A stretch of 64,000 nucleotides of DNA from Branchiostoma floridae. Lineage: Eukaryota > Chordata > Leptocardii > Amphioxiformes > Branchiostomatidae. This document shows positions 43,024-55,074 of this stretch, piece by piece; positions within the stretch are counted from its first letter, which is position 1, and each line of letters begins with the position of its first letter. A model generated the notes under the pieces. That model worked only from the letters and a program-made list of their open reading frames with translations, was not told the DNA's origin and ran no database searches. Both the position numbers and the translations under genes were made by a program. The DNA is taken from contig NC_049980.1 in NCBI RefSeq assembly GCF_000003815.2, positions 745,258 through 809,257 on the forward strand, in the 5' to 3' direction.

Positions 43024-43340
43024 TACTAAAGCTAAGGGCACAACCCGCAACGTACGTGCAAATACGTGCTGTCTACGTGCCAAAAGGTGGGCAGTCTTTT
43101 GGGATCCGTAAATGGTAAGTACCGCCTCCGTACCAACTCGTAGGGAATCCGATGGATTTTGGAGCACGGAGATAACACGCCGTAGAACGTTAAGTGCAGG
43201 CAGAACTTTGTCTGCCAGTACGGGCGACGCGCCTGCCCTGCACAGCCTGAACGTTTTCAGAAATACATGGCGGACGTGGCCTCCCAAAAATAACGTACGG
43301 ACAAATTACACGTACGGCGGGTTGTGCCCTGAGCTTAAGG
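43024..43340. mobile_element. MITE family B, copy 1
   Basis: The left end has ACTAAAGCTAAGGGCACAAC then CCGC. The right end is the inverse, CGTACGGCGGGTTGTGCCCT then GAGCTTAAG. The interior is rich in ACGTGC/GTACGT words. The second copy, at 52345-52687, is in the opposite orientation. Overlapping long frames on the - strand are by-products of this GC-rich unit. Confidence 0.8.
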
Positions 43341-43867
43341 GTCAAGTGGGAAAACGTTACATGTAATATCTGTGTGAAATCTTGCTTTGCCGTTTGATGA
43401 ATTAGCTTATAAATGATTTTGGCAACTTCATGGCACGAACTACGTGTCATGAGAACAGTTGGGCAGATGAGACATCTCTTCTGTACAAGTCCCAGTTCAA
43501 GGTTGAAATTCAAAGGGCATCCTCGTTGCCATGACACCGTCTAGACTTGTCTGTTACTCACGGGACGGTTTGAGAACCGGAGCGCTTTATCTCCAAGCAG
43601 AAGTAGGAAGGCGAAATCATCATTTTTTTTCATTGTACCATTTTTATTCATTCTTTCATTTCATTAAATGTATCTTAATTTTCTGTCGGTATGTCACTAC
43701 ATGTACAGTACTTGTTTTATTGCAGTTGTGTAGCGCAGGGCCCCACTCAAAAGCTAGCAGTGAAATCACTGAGAGGGCGACCCTGGGTAAAAATGACAGA
43801 AATAAAAATTTAAAAAATCACATTTCTCAAGCATACCGTCTCCCGAGCACTTGTACTTCACAATTTT

Positions 43868-44068
43868 TACGCTACTTCACCTTTATCCGAGGGATAACCG
43901 AAATTCGTTGATTTTAAGTTACATACATAGGATTTAAAGATATCAAATCGTTTTGAAAATAGACAGTGTATTGCAATTTGAAATCATCGTCCGTAGACTT
44001 GATATCCCTAAATGCCCCTTTATTAAAGACAACGGATATAGGTTACCCGCAGATAAAGGTGAAGAAGC
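43868..44068. mobile_element. MITE family A, copy 2
   Basis: Starts TACGCTACTTCACCTTTATC and ends ACGGATATAGGTTACCCGCA then GATAAAGGTGAAG. Same design as the copy at 17181-17392. Confidence 0.75.
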
Positions 44069-44884
44069 TGTGTTGATTTGACAAAAACAAGATTTCAAAT
44101 TTGCACGATGACTTCCAAGATTTACAAATGACCAGAAGGGATATTACAAGGATATCAAACGTTGTAGTTCCGGCATCGAAAGAGACCAAATTGAATTTCT
44201 TACACTCCTATTTCACTACGGCGGCGACGTAGCTACGTCCTTGCTGCAACCAAGCTAAGACCGAGAGATTTGACAAAACGCTCAACAAATTTTACGAATA
44301 AAATCTTTTACGCCTTGTTTTCTGTGTTACGTTTTCAGCCATACATTTGCGTTTCACATGATATTCCACTTATCAAGTCAGAGGTTACACAAATCCAATT
44401 TAGGCCGCATCCAGCTCGCAGCGGGTTCCCCCACTGGATATAAATTAGGTCCTTGTAACTGCTTATGGATACACTACGTACTCTCAGGTGTTAAAAGTCC
44501 AAAGAGCGGTGTTAGTCTAAAGAAGTCAATGCCACTTTGACACAGATAGAGACACCGAAATCCTTGCTGTAAAATGAAACACGATGAAACGCAGAAGAGG
44601 AAGGAGACAAGGAGAGTCCCCACATGACCCGGCATCTGTCCTTCACAGTATCCCAACCCATCAACCAGCGGGGCAGGCCGCGGTCCCACCAGCTGTCTGT
44701 CAGACCTCATCCTCTCGTCGTCTGTCTGCCGACGGGTTGCCATGACGACCCGTCGGGTTGTCATGACGACCGGAGGATGAAGGTGTGCGGGGTCGACAGG
44801 TGATGACTGCTGTACCCCCGGGGAACCACGGGGTCCGACCGCGAGCTGTCTCCGGTCTGATAGAATTGTCGACACGGTGCCGTG

Positions 44885-44974
44885 ATGTACGAACAGGTGA
44901 GGCTGTTCATAGTGCTTCTACTACCCGTCATGCTGTGCGGCAGGTCTGCACAGGAAGCGATGATGCAACAACAG
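44885..44974 (+). CDS. Candidate first exon with signal peptide, copy 1
   Basis: ATG at 44885 gives MYEQVRLFIVLLLPVMLCGR then SAQEAMMQQQ, 30 codons ending at CAACAACAG|GTGTGC in phase 0. The hydrophobic run of about 13 residues and following small residues form a plausible secretory signal. Downstream exons were not identified, so the parent gene is unknown. The reading frame may also be a chance product of a repeat. Confidence 0.4.
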
Positions 44975-45026
44975 GTGTGCACAGGAATTGGTGACACATT
45001 GAATCCTGTGTCGACACGGTGTCGTG

Positions 45027-45113
45027 ATGTACGAACAGGTGACACTGTTTATGCTTCTACTACCCGTCATGCTGTGCGGCAGGTCTGCACAGGAAATGAT
45101 GATGCAGCAGCAG
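45027..45113 (+). CDS. Candidate signal-peptide exon, copy 2
   Basis: MYEQVTLFMLLLPVMLCGRS then AQEMMMQQQ, 29 codons, followed by the same CAGCAG|GTGTGC donor. Start codon, leader and donor are all kept despite substitutions. It could be an alternative first exon or an inert repeat copy. Confidence 0.35.
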
Positions 45114-45165
45114 GTGTGCACAGGAATTGGTGACACATTGAATCATGTGTCGACGCGGTCACGTA

Positions 45166-45252
45166 ATGTCCGAACAGATGACGCTGTTTATGCTTCTACT
45201 ACCCGCCATGCTGTGCGGCAGGTCTGCACAGGAAGCGATGATGCAACAACAG
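45166..45252 (+). CDS. Candidate signal-peptide exon, copy 3
   Basis: MSEQMTLFMLLLPAMLCGRS then AQEAMMQQQ, 29 codons, with CAACAG|GTGTGC. Differences from copies 1 and 2 are mostly conservative (V/M, V/A, Y/S). No later exon is assigned. Confidence 0.35.
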
Positions 45253-45639
45253 GTGTGCACAGAAATTGATGACACATTGAATCATGTGTGCGTTCTTGAG
45301 CGCGGAAAATGGTGATGCGATACCATGACTGCACAGGAAGTGATGATGCAACAGCAGGTGTGCACAGGTGTACGTGAGCGCAGAACAATGACTGTACAGA
45401 AAGCTATTATAAAACAGGTGTGTACGGGAATCGGTGACACAGTCTACCTCGTGAACTTGCGCACAGGAATTGATTACGCGATGACACATGTGCACAGGAT
45501 TTAACTTAATTATACAACAGGTGTATGCAGCATAAGATCAACTGTGGGCAGACGTCGTAAAAAAGAAGCATTTTGCTCAATAAAAGACTTAACGCTATCG
45601 TAAAGGACACTAGTCGGTTAAGAAATAGCATAAAACCAA

Positions 45640-46080
45640 CATACACAAATACAACAAGGACACTATCGACCAGAGGGTTTGTCCATACTGCCAAGAGTTA
45701 ATTGAAAACGAATATCACTTTATGGTTGTATGTCCCAAATATTCTGATATACACAATTCTCTATACAGAAGGCTGTCATTTTATCCACAATGATTTATCT
45801 CAATGGACCTAATTATAACGTGCAAATTTAAACACATTATGACATGTGACAATCCCTGCATGGCAGATATATTTAAACATATTTTAAAGAAGGTTTAGAC
45901 ATTAGAAATTCCTAAAATGATTGCAAAAGCCTCCGATGATTGTAAGAAACTTATCCCATACTACAACTCCTATATTAGTTCGATAAGCCTTAAGTAAAAC
46001 TATAGAACTGTAGTTATGTAGATGTCATACTTTGTACCTCGTACAATTGTTGTGCAATAAAGTTATAAAGTTATAACGTC
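45640..46080 (+). mobile_element. LINE 3' end fragment
   Basis: A short frame reads RVCPYCQELIENEYHFMVVC then PKYSDIHNSLY, the CxxC...H...C motif seen at the C-terminus of many LINE polymerases. Frameshifts interrupt the rest. The 3' end is GTTGTGCAATAAAGTTATAA with the AAGTTATA unit repeated, a typical LINE terminus. Confidence 0.65.
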
Positions 46081-46825
46081 CTTGAATACATGAAACGTGG
46101 TGTGCGTAAATAGACCTGTGTGGCTTTCTAATATGACCCTCTGTAATTCAAGATACGCTGTATCAAAATATCACATCGCGAATTTCTGCCAGCACAGGGC
46201 GTCTGGGGACAACATGTAGAACTGAGTTCAAGTCTAAATGTTTAAAACAGCGACGCCTGGCGACTAGCTACTGCTTTGAAGCGAGGCGATCAGAATAGAA
46301 TCCAGATTCAGCAAGATGAACTTTATTCGGGTAATGTGTATAAAAAAAGCTGCTTCTTTTCACTCCTTTCACAACTGTCCCCTTTCTATAAATCAACAGA
46401 TGGTTACCAAATCATCACAAAAATACACCCTAAAATACATTTTGTTTACAGTGCTTTACTGTACTGTTTTCAAAAGCATGGCTCATCAATGGGTTGAATT
46501 GAGGCAAATCATATGCATATGACGCCTTTTAACGGAATTTGTTTTTACGAAAGGCTACCTAGATGGGTTAGAACGCACAGAACTGTTGCTGTTACTCTGT
46601 ATTTTTCTTTTTTTATTAATTTATTCATTGTTTTAACACCAAATACATATTGAAGAACAAAAATATGTGCAGTTGTCTGGGGAAGCTATCTTAAGCCTAT
46701 GCTATACAATACTCTTACGGAAAGCGTAAAAGATAACAATAATGCTTTGAAAACCGATTTGAGCATAACCGCAATAGCTTGATGGTGCGGTTCCCAGACC
46801 CCAGGAAGCGAGCGACAAAGGAGTG

Positions 46826-47052
46826 ACGGTAGTTCACCTTTATCCATGGGGGTAACCTATATTCGATCCGATGTTGTTTTATTTTAGATATAAGGCATTA
46901 GGAACTAGTCGGCAAACGAAGCGGTGGTTTCACATCGCAATATTTAAAAGATACTACAAGTTCAAACCACCGTTCGTCGGCTTCTAAATGCACTATTTTA
47001 ACCAGAAACAACGGAAATAGGTTACCCTGCGCATAAAGGTAAACTACCATTA
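46826..47052. mobile_element. MITE family A, copy 3
   Basis: Starts ACGGTAGTTCACCTTTATCC and ends CGGAAATAGGTTACCCTGCG then CATAAAGGTAAACTACC. Same family as 17181-17392. Confidence 0.75.
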
Positions 47053-47194
47053 CGTCAGCTTTCACCTCCTGGCGTCAAAGGTGTCGAAACTCGCCAAAAA
47101 AAGGCAGATTATAAAAATATGTGCAAAAGTTAGTGACGGGTCGCTCAGTGTAATGTAACCAGCTGCTGCCGCGCTGCGTGCCTGCGAAGCTGGT

Positions 47195-47252
47195 GTTACG
47201 CCGAAGGGCGGTTATACCGGTTATACCGGCTATATAGATACAGATAGTAGAC
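47195..47252. repeat. Dispersed repeat with GTTACGCCGAA motif
   Basis: GGTGTTACGCCGAAGGGCGG, TTATACCGGCTATATAGATA and CAGATA recur at 58237-58287 as GGGTTACGCCGAACGGCGGT, TATACCGGCAATATAGATAC. In the second copy the motif directly follows a hammerhead-like core, suggesting one shared element. Confidence 0.5.
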
Positions 47253-48027
47253 CTGGGTTTAGAGCTAAAACCTCAATTCACCAAAGGCAACAAAATGGAG
47301 TTTCATCCTAATGTGACATACTCGGACAAGAGTAAACTTCAGGCAAGAAGACGTTGTCAAGTGTCTAATCCTAAAACAATAAGATAAAGCATTTTAAGCT
47401 TGCTATCTGCCGTTACAAAACAGATTTTAAAACCGTTTTAATTAGTAGTGAGAAGAAGTTGTACCTGTACATACTAGTATTCAACAAGTTTGTACATGTA
47501 GTAATAAAAAGAATACCATACTCTTATAACACCAATTGTACTTAGTACTACTTCATCATTTTGGCCTGCACTTAGCTTGTAACAGCATTAACGTACAATG
47601 AAGGTCCTTTTTTCATTCATCCAAGAGTTTTAAAACCTACCTTACTTGAGTAGATCAGGAAACAAACACCTTCTTAAAACTTGGACGGAATCTTGCCTCC
47701 TTAGGCGAACGCCGACAAATGCTATCTCACGTTCGACCAAAAAAATTTATATCACTTTAAACTTTAAAAAAATCGAACAATCCCTTCTTGTTCGCTGGAC
47801 AAACCACCAACTCTTGCGAAGAGCTCGCTCCAACGAGACGGTTTCTGCCACAATGGCCGGTAATAATTCCGATTCTTCGCCCCATCCATCAAAAGTTTCA
47901 ACCACAATGAAGTTTTTGGCAGAGACGGAGTTTTTCCCGTTAACAGGCACGTGGTGTGCCCTTTGGAACATTGGGGTGGTCTCGAAGCTACGATATATAG
48001 GTCAGCATTAACCTAAAAATGGAAGTA
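47253..48027. other. Gene-free stretch
   Basis: The longest frame (47646-48011, + strand) has no recognised domain, and the opposite strand is open over part of it (47747-47971). No splice signals join it to neighbouring coding sequence. Nothing else is supported. Confidence 0.3.
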
Positions 48028-48191
48028 CAGTAAAAGCCAGTTAATTGCACAACAGAGTTCTGTTAACTGCACGGAATTTCAAAATCCCAAATTAGTGTGT
48101 GGTCCAGCTGGATAACTTCGTAATATTGTACCAGCCAGATAATTGCACGAAAAACATTGGCAAATGGGCTGTGAAATAACGGCTTCTACTG
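48028..48191. mobile_element. Tigger/pogo-like MITE with TA duplication
   Basis: Left end TA-CAGTAAAAGCCAGTTAATT and right end, reversed, TA-CAGTAGAAGCCGTTATTTC. Both are flanked by TA, and CAGTAGAAGCCGTTA is close to termini of the pogo/Tigger branch of the mariner superfamily (family knowledge). It is 164 bp long and non-coding. Confidence 0.7.
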
Positions 48192-48457
48192 TATATTTTT
48201 TACGTCGATGACGGTTAGACGTTTATGTAATAAGCTACCCTGTACATGTATTTCATTTTCTGAAGTAAAAACATATAGTTTTTTTTTCTTCTTTCTACTT
48301 CATCTTCTTCTGTCATGAAACAATCAGAGCTTTAAACTGCCGATGACATTAGCACAACATTGAAGTATTAAGACCTGACACCACTAAAACTTATCTTAAC
48401 TGTTATAGCTTACTGTATATGAAGCCCGTAGATTGTACAGCTTTAGGCGACAGTACT

Positions 48458-48876
48458 AGTGGTGGTTACAGGTGTAGAAGATTCAGGTACAGGTACGTTT
48501 CAGCCTCCAGAGCATCAGGCCCGGACATAAACCTGGACCTAATCATCTGTGAAAACTTAATGATTGAACGATACTCAAAGCAATGGTCCATTTTGCTACA
48601 AAGAAATCTGTTTTGTGTAGTATTCGACCTCCACTGGTATTTTTATCATCCTACAAGGCGAACTACCTCTGTGCGATTGACTGTAAAAGTTGGTAAAATT
48701 GACTATAGAGTACCCTCTGCTTCGCTCTTGTTATTTGCTTAGACCGGTAACCCCGAAAACGGGTGAATGCCTGATCATATAATCAGTTCATTTTCCAATC
48801 GGTCCAACATCCGGAGAAAAAAAACGGTTTTGTACCGGTACACCGTACGGTACCCAGCCCTAGTACCCACCCCTAG
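48458..48876. mobile_element. MITE family E, copy 2
   Basis: GATTCAGGTACAGGTACGTT near the left and GGTTTTGTACCGGTACACCG with ACCCACCCCTAG at the right match the copy at 33219-33653. The CAATCGGTCCAACATCCGG-like internal motif is shared. Confidence 0.55.
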
Positions 48877-49203
48877 AAAAGCTAGATAGTACGCAACCTA
48901 GATAGTACGCAAGACTGTCATTCGAATGATTCATGTCCTCTTGACCCGATTGGTCACGCTGTGAATTTGATGGATGGGGTTAACGCTCTGTAGGTCATTG
49001 CCAATCAACCGATCTGTAGATCTTTGACCTCTCTAATAGGATTCGCCTTGAGTCGGTAGAATGGAGCTGAAAAGTACCTGAAGTAACTGAAACTAATCCT
49101 TTTCACAGTTGCTGCCAAGTAAATTGAATTCTACGTCTGTTATGTTGTGGAAAACCAGAGTGCTGTTGTTACAGTGTTGCGCAAAGAATAACATGCTAGC
49201 GTG

Positions 49204-49418
49204 TACTGTAAATGTATTTAAGTTCGCGGGGATTTAATTTCGCGGTAGCGGGAAAAGGGACTTTTCGCGGTGGTTTTAAGTTCGCGGAAGCACCATGCAC
49301 TGACTGTCGTCTCTTACTGCCATGGAAAAATGTTGACGCTGGTTCAAAATTCGCAGTGAAGTGGCTACCGCGAAAGCCGCGAACATTAAACAACCGCGAA
49401 CATTTCTACATTTACAGC
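49204..49418. mobile_element. MITE family C, copy 2
   Basis: TACTGTAAATGTATTTAAGT opens and ACATTTACAGCA closes. The interior holds TTCGCGG and CCGCGAA words around CCATGG, in inverted orientation relative to the copy at 30237-30448. Confidence 0.75.
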
Positions 49419-51163
49419 ATTGCAATGGAATACTTTCAATATTGCTACCTATCCTACATGTAATAATATTTAACAGACATGAAGTTATTGTCAAATTGCC
49501 ATGCTATGATTTATATGTAGTTGTTGCTAATTTTGATGGAAATTTAAGATTGGTCCATTACGACATATTTCCCCATTTGCGGTAAAGTTACAGGCGATTT
49601 GCGGCAATTGTTTTTTGTATCTTTTGTCATCAGCGGAGAAGTGTGACGTTTCTTTTTTCCCTTTAAAACTGGCAAAAACTAGAAAGGCCGACATTTGCTT
49701 GGGTGCAAATACAGCATATTTCAGCCATACCTATTCCCACGCAACATTGGACTGTTCCAAGTCACCCCTGCGCAAAAATGCAATATTTTAACTGTAAGTT
49801 ATCCCACTGTAAGTTATCCCCAAAAGAGAACTAATATTGTGAATTGATTCCAGGTCAAAACAGAGCCTGCGCTTTAATTGCCCAATATGCCCCGGGCCTA
49901 TATGGAAGAATATAATCTTCCACAGGAGCGCCTATGCATAACTGATTGGTTTTGAGAATTGCGGCAGCTCCTATTTTTCCGAGAGTAAAAAAAAAAACGC
50001 ATCTTCCATTAAGAAGATTTTCATCATGAAATTACGTGACGACATTCAACAATTTCCACTTGGATAACTAGGTCTAAGTACCGTCATAATCTCCTTGTGA
50101 TGTGGGTACATTTGTTATTGCAGTGAACTTTTTTTAAGCAAGCATACGTTTTAATAATTGTCAAGCAGGTGCAGGTACTGTGTAGTAGGAGTGTTTTTTT
50201 TTTCAAGCTAAAAACTTCAATCTTCTTCTTGTTTTGTATGAGCCATTACATAAACGGAGACGTCTTGAATTTTTACAAGAATTTTACCGCTCTGTCGCTT
50301 CATTTCCTTTCTGAAAAATCCCAGGACCAACGAGTTAATTTGATTCGGCTTTATCTATATATTTCATTTTCCTTCGAATTCTTTGTTAAGTACCACTGTT
50401 AGATTGTTTTACTTTGTATGCAATCCGCTGAGCCATCGGACGTAATCTTGTCTGAGTGTTATAATTTCCTGCTCGTAGCGTGAGAGACCTGGAGGATAGG
50501 TGTTTCTACCTTGTTCGGGGGTTTCATTTCGGAGGTCAGTGGTGATACTCTGGTACAGAGAGTGTTTTATTGGGCTCAAACTCTGGCAGTTTAAAGTTAC
50601 TTACAATTTGAATGTAACGTTACAGAGTTTACGTCAAAAAAGAACAACAACAACACTAGAAGTACCTAACGTTACATTTGTTCGGGAAAAAATACATGCA
50701 TTCTCGCCACTGTCAAACTTACGTATCAAAACTAAACGCAAACTGTCCAATTTTCCCTGTCCAAATCTGCCGAAAATGATTGATAGTGCCATGCGGAATG
50801 TTGGTAAAGTCATCGACACTAACGTTCAATGCACGCGTACCGTCCGCTACCGCTCAAATGACCCTGTCTGAACTCCAAATCCTCGCAAACTACAATTTCA
50901 AACCGGGCACAGGGTAACATATGGCCACTGTAAGGCTGTAATATGCATCTGTTTGTGTATATACGGGATTGCAAGGCCCCGCTTATGAATATTAACTAGC
51001 ATTCGCCTTTCTCGTCGCTGATTGGCTGGCGTCCATAAAGTAATTAACTCTCGCTCTCTCCAGACCGCTGGCACCTGGCACGTGTGGGCTCTGGGGTCAC
51101 TGGAGTTCACGGGAGAAGACCGAAAGAAAACCAATTTCCCCTCAGAAAAGTGCAGAAATTAAT
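49419..51163. other. Gene-free stretch
   Basis: Several frames of 60-120 codons exist (for example 50500-50871, + strand), but none shows a recognisable domain, repeat or signal peptide. Splice partners were not found. CTGTAAGTTATCCC is duplicated at 49792-49818. I see nothing else to annotate. Confidence 0.3.
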
Positions 51164-51525
51164 AATTTGAAATTGGTTTATGCCAAAAATTTTACTTGGA
51201 TCATTTTACCAACTATCTAATGCCTATCTACACCAAATTTAAGGTCATTCCATGGTAATTCAAGGGAACATGGGGCCACAATATACCGTTTTGGTCAAAA
51301 CATGACCTTTAAACTTCAATAAAATCATTTTAGAGGCAGATATGAAAAAAATGAGGAAAACGCACCTCGGTATTGACCCACTCTACCCTTGTGCCAAATT
51401 TCAGGTCATTTGGTCACGGAACGACGGAGATGAATCGCTTTGAAGATTTGACAGGAGAAAGAAAGAAACATTACGAACATAATATATTTCACCATACCAT
51501 ATATGGTATGGCTGAAATATAATAA
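51164..51525 (+). repeat. Interspersed repeat ending in a perfect 20-bp palindrome
   Basis: The body has TGCCAAATTTCAGGTCATTT and a GAAAGAAAGAAACATTACGA stretch. It ends near CCATACCATATATGGTATGG, which is self-complementary. Layout and the GAAA run suggest a widespread short retroelement-like or MITE-like repeat. I cannot name the family. Confidence 0.45.
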
Positions 51526-52344
51526 ATGAAAACACCATGTGAAGTTTCTGGTGTGCATGTTGGTCTAAATGTTTACTAGATGAAATGTGAAAACCGTAAC
51601 GATGGGGGTCTTTAATTCGTCACGGCTTGACCTAATTCCGTCAGCGATGTCGAACTCTCACCAGTTTTTCGTAACCTCCATGCGACATTTCCATTACATG
51701 CTCATGGAGGGTTCCGTGGCACACAATCTTTGACCTTGGCGCTTTGTAGCAGATTAACGAAAACAAAAATAGCTATTCAAAAATCGTATTTCAAAATATC
51801 CTGATCATGACTTTGAGACAGAGCTGCTGACCAGGGTTGTTAAGATGACTTCAAGCGCGCAAGACGTTTCGTCCGTTTTTTCTAAGAAAGATCAAGAAAG
51901 ATTCACTTCTTAAACCGTACCACTGGCTGTGAATTATACAAAGCAGCTGCATAAGGAGCAAATATACATTATATGCCGTGAATTGAACCAAAATATCGGA
52001 ATAATGATTTCAATTTAAAAGTCAAATTTTAATTTCAAAGACAAAGAAGAAGATATAAAAGAAGAAAAATGAAGAATCTAACGTTTTGTATTTGTTCAAA
52101 CTTCCGGACCGTATTAAGTTTTTGGGCCAAACCTTTTTTTTTTTAAATTTCCTAGCATCATTTTTTTTGTTTACCAAAGGAAATCATCCATATAATCAAA
52201 TCAACATGGCCTAATGCGCAAACAAACATTAGATACCAAAACAGAGCGGACTCGCATCTGCTTGGAGATTAGGTGCGACACACGAAACTTTCGACCTTTC
52301 CCGCGGAGTTGCCTGTGGACCCAGACATCCTGAAGTAGTGGGGT

Positions 52345-52687
52345 CACTTAAGCTAAGGGCACAACCCGCCGTACGTGCAATTTGTCCTTAGGTTTTTTAA
52401 GGAGGCCACGTCCGCCACGTATTTCTGAAAAGGTTCAGACTGTACAGGGCAGGCGCGTCGCCTGTACTGGCACGTACGGGGAAGGAATCCGCAGCCCGAT
52501 GTCACACAATTTTGCCTGCACGTAAAGTTCTACGGCGTGTCTGCGTGCTCGAAAACCCGTCGGATTCCCTACGAGTCCGTACGGAGGCGGTACGTACCAC
52601 TTACGGAGCCCCAAAGATTGCCCACGTTTTGGTACGTAGACAGCACGTGATTCGCACGTACGGCGGGTTGTGCCCTTAGCTTTAGTG
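52345..52687. mobile_element. MITE family B, copy 2
   Basis: CACTTAAGCTAAGGGCACAA then CCCGCCGTACGTGC opens. GCACGTACGGCGGGTTGTGC then CCTTAGCTTTAGTG closes. The two ends match over about 34 bp. The - strand frame over it is an artefact of symmetry. The orientation is opposite to the copy at 43024-43340. Confidence 0.85.
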
Positions 52688-53531
52688 GAGATTAAACAGA
52701 CTATTACTTGCTTAGTAAGCAAGTAAGCAAGCAAGCAAACAGACTATTGACGTGTAGACACCATATGCTTTACCGTGTGGGGTGAAGGTCTGATCAACTT
52801 CTGCACTTCCTTTATACATTAGGCGTTGTAGCATCTTTATGAATTACATTATGCACTAATTGATTCTAGCCTTATTCTAAAAATAATACAACAAATTTTC
52901 CCATCACGTAAAATGTGAATATATATGTCGCGTTGATGCCTTAACTTTCAACAACGCCACATACAAAGAACAATGAGCGTCATAAGGTAAAGGTTGCCCC
53001 CTCGCCTTTTTAGGACAGAGGGCCATTACTTCTTCTAGGCCATGGAATTACGATTCGAATGTCTTTTTTTATTTGGATGTGTCAAGTTGGCAGGGGTGAG
53101 TTGGGGTTGGTGGAAGCTCGGCGGACAAGTAACCTATAGTAGGTACTAGTAGCTTGACACATCCCTTTTCTTTCCTTCTTCTTTTGTATCTGCTTTGAAA
53201 TGTGAAAAAAAAACCTCTGGTCTCCCTTTGTTTGATTTTGTTATACCAAATTTAAAAACGGGCCACGGTACTAAAAAGGCGGACTTTGTCCCATATACCA
53301 TATGCTATCTACATCTGTTTCGTTGGAAGACTTCATCTGCTTCTTCCTATCGCACTTGGCCATCTGTCAGATTCGCCATCAGACAAAACAACAGGAATCC
53401 AGAAGGGAATTTAGAGAGTAGCTCAAGTCGAACTTTGTCCTGAAGTAACTCCGTTTACTGTCTAACTGAGTCTGTTTTCGTGTCTTCGGAAGCAAATACT
53501 TTATTTTTTTGTAAATCTATCCCGTCCCAGA

Positions 53532-53607
53532 TACTGTATGTTCATTTAGATTCGCGGTAGGAACAAAATGAGGTTTTCGCGGTGTTCGAAGTCGAAACAA
53601 TACAGTA
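53532..53607. mobile_element. MITE family C, short copy
   Basis: TACTGTATGTTCATTTAGAT TCGCGGT-type left end and AACAATACAGTAT right end enclose only 76 bp with TTCGCGGT. It appears to be an internally deleted member. Confidence 0.6.
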
Positions 53608-55074
53608 TGTTTGGATTGTGGTCATGGGTCGATGCTTATGTTTATCTGGGTAGGGCAAAACATATTGTTTTAGTTTGCATGTTATTTTTATTTCTTATCA
53701 TCATTTTTATCATTCTGTCAGAAACCAATCGGAGCTGAGAACTGCCGTGAACCAATGAGAGCTTAGGCATGTATCAGCATAATAGCTGTATAAATATGAA
53801 CATTTTTGCACTCAATGCGAGCATAATGGTAAAAGTATTGTGTGCTTGACAGAGGGTTACAGGGAATTCATTCTGTATTTTTTCAAAACACTGCCGTTCT
53901 ATTTTGATGTACAATCGATACACACATCTTACTTCAACCACATCAAAAATACATCAAGCTGACGCAGATAAAGTTTTATCCGTGTGATTAACATGTTTTC
54001 CATCCACCTGCAGTTTTAAGGGAAGCCGCCAGTAGATTGTGCTAAATCCAATCACTTATTTCTTACCTCCAAAACAAGGTCGTGCAAGATTATAAAGACT
54101 GTTTTGACAATCCTGTAAATATCGTTGTTATAATCCTGTTAACTAATTATCTTACCCACCGGCTTTGGCTGATCCTTACTATGTAGAAGCCCACCACACA
54201 ACAAAAAACGGACGAACAAACAAATTTGCGAACCAGCAAACTCTTACTATAAAAGCCTAATGTTGGCATAGACCCAGGTATTCTAGTTTTGAGGGTTACC
54301 TACCGACGCCAAGACCAACATATCCTTCTAAATAGAAAAAAAAGACTTTCCTTACTTTCCCCCTGACTGCTTGGTCCTTCGTTTACTCCAAGAACACACA
54401 CTAGTGTAAAGAGGGTACTAGATTGATCAGTGCCACTCCTCCTACCTGTCCCTGTGTGGTAGCATGGCGTAAACAAAGCCCACACTACTACTCCCCACGG
54501 GAAGAGCGGTCTGATCGGAAGACAAGGCCGGGGTCAATGTCTCAATCCGGCCAATCGAAACCAGATGGAAGTTTTGGGACACCTTTTAGCGTCCTGCTGA
54601 GTCACAGTCTCGAAATAACAGGCGGAAATAGACACGTAGCGACCCCTAGCGCCACCCTGTCATAATTCTTTTCGTCGGGAAACAAATCTCTCTCCAAACG
54701 TCCCTCCCTATGGCCACTATTTACACACATTATTATTCCCTTGCCAGTCAAACTTCCCAAATTTACAGCTGGGACTTGCGTAGAGCTTTGTTCACGGATA
54801 GACAGACTGAACTGCTTCTTGGCCAAGACTCAATTGAATTAACAAGAAAGTTGGCCTTTTAAACTTATCAGTCTATGTCCGCCCTACCTGCGCACTTTTC
54901 AGTGCACAGACTTGCCTAGAGAATATAACGTTACGTAGGTGCACAATTCAACATATGCAAGACAGTATCAATGTCAAAACTGTTTTTGTCGACCTCTGGC
55001 CTCTTTCAAACGAAGTCATTGTACACCATGCATGTTAATGGTTGAATTGAAATTCAGAATTTACACCTGTTATA
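53608..55074. other. Gene-free stretch
   Basis: No exon, RNA gene or clear element is supported on either strand. Frames up to about 80 codons overlap on both strands around 54300-54830 without any recognisable motif. Confidence 0.3.

Larger units (their letters stand above)
44868..45505 (+). repeat. Tandem repeat carrying a signal-peptide exon
   Basis: Two full units and a third nearly full unit start at GTCGACRCGG (44868, 45010, 45149), about 140 bp apart. Beyond about 45300, progressively shorter and more degenerate pieces follow (GCACAGGAAGTGATGATGCA, then ACAGGTGTGYAC words). Each full unit contains an ATG, a hydrophobic leader and a candidate donor, as detailed in the exon entries. Confidence 0.85.

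Noticed and set aside
43190-43537. 115-residue - strand frame
   Set aside because: Mostly overlaps MITE family B and its inverted ends.
47646-48011. 121-residue + strand frame as a downstream exon of the 44.9-kb signal peptide
   Set aside because: No acceptor in suitable phase and no extracellular domain features; the opposite strand is also open.
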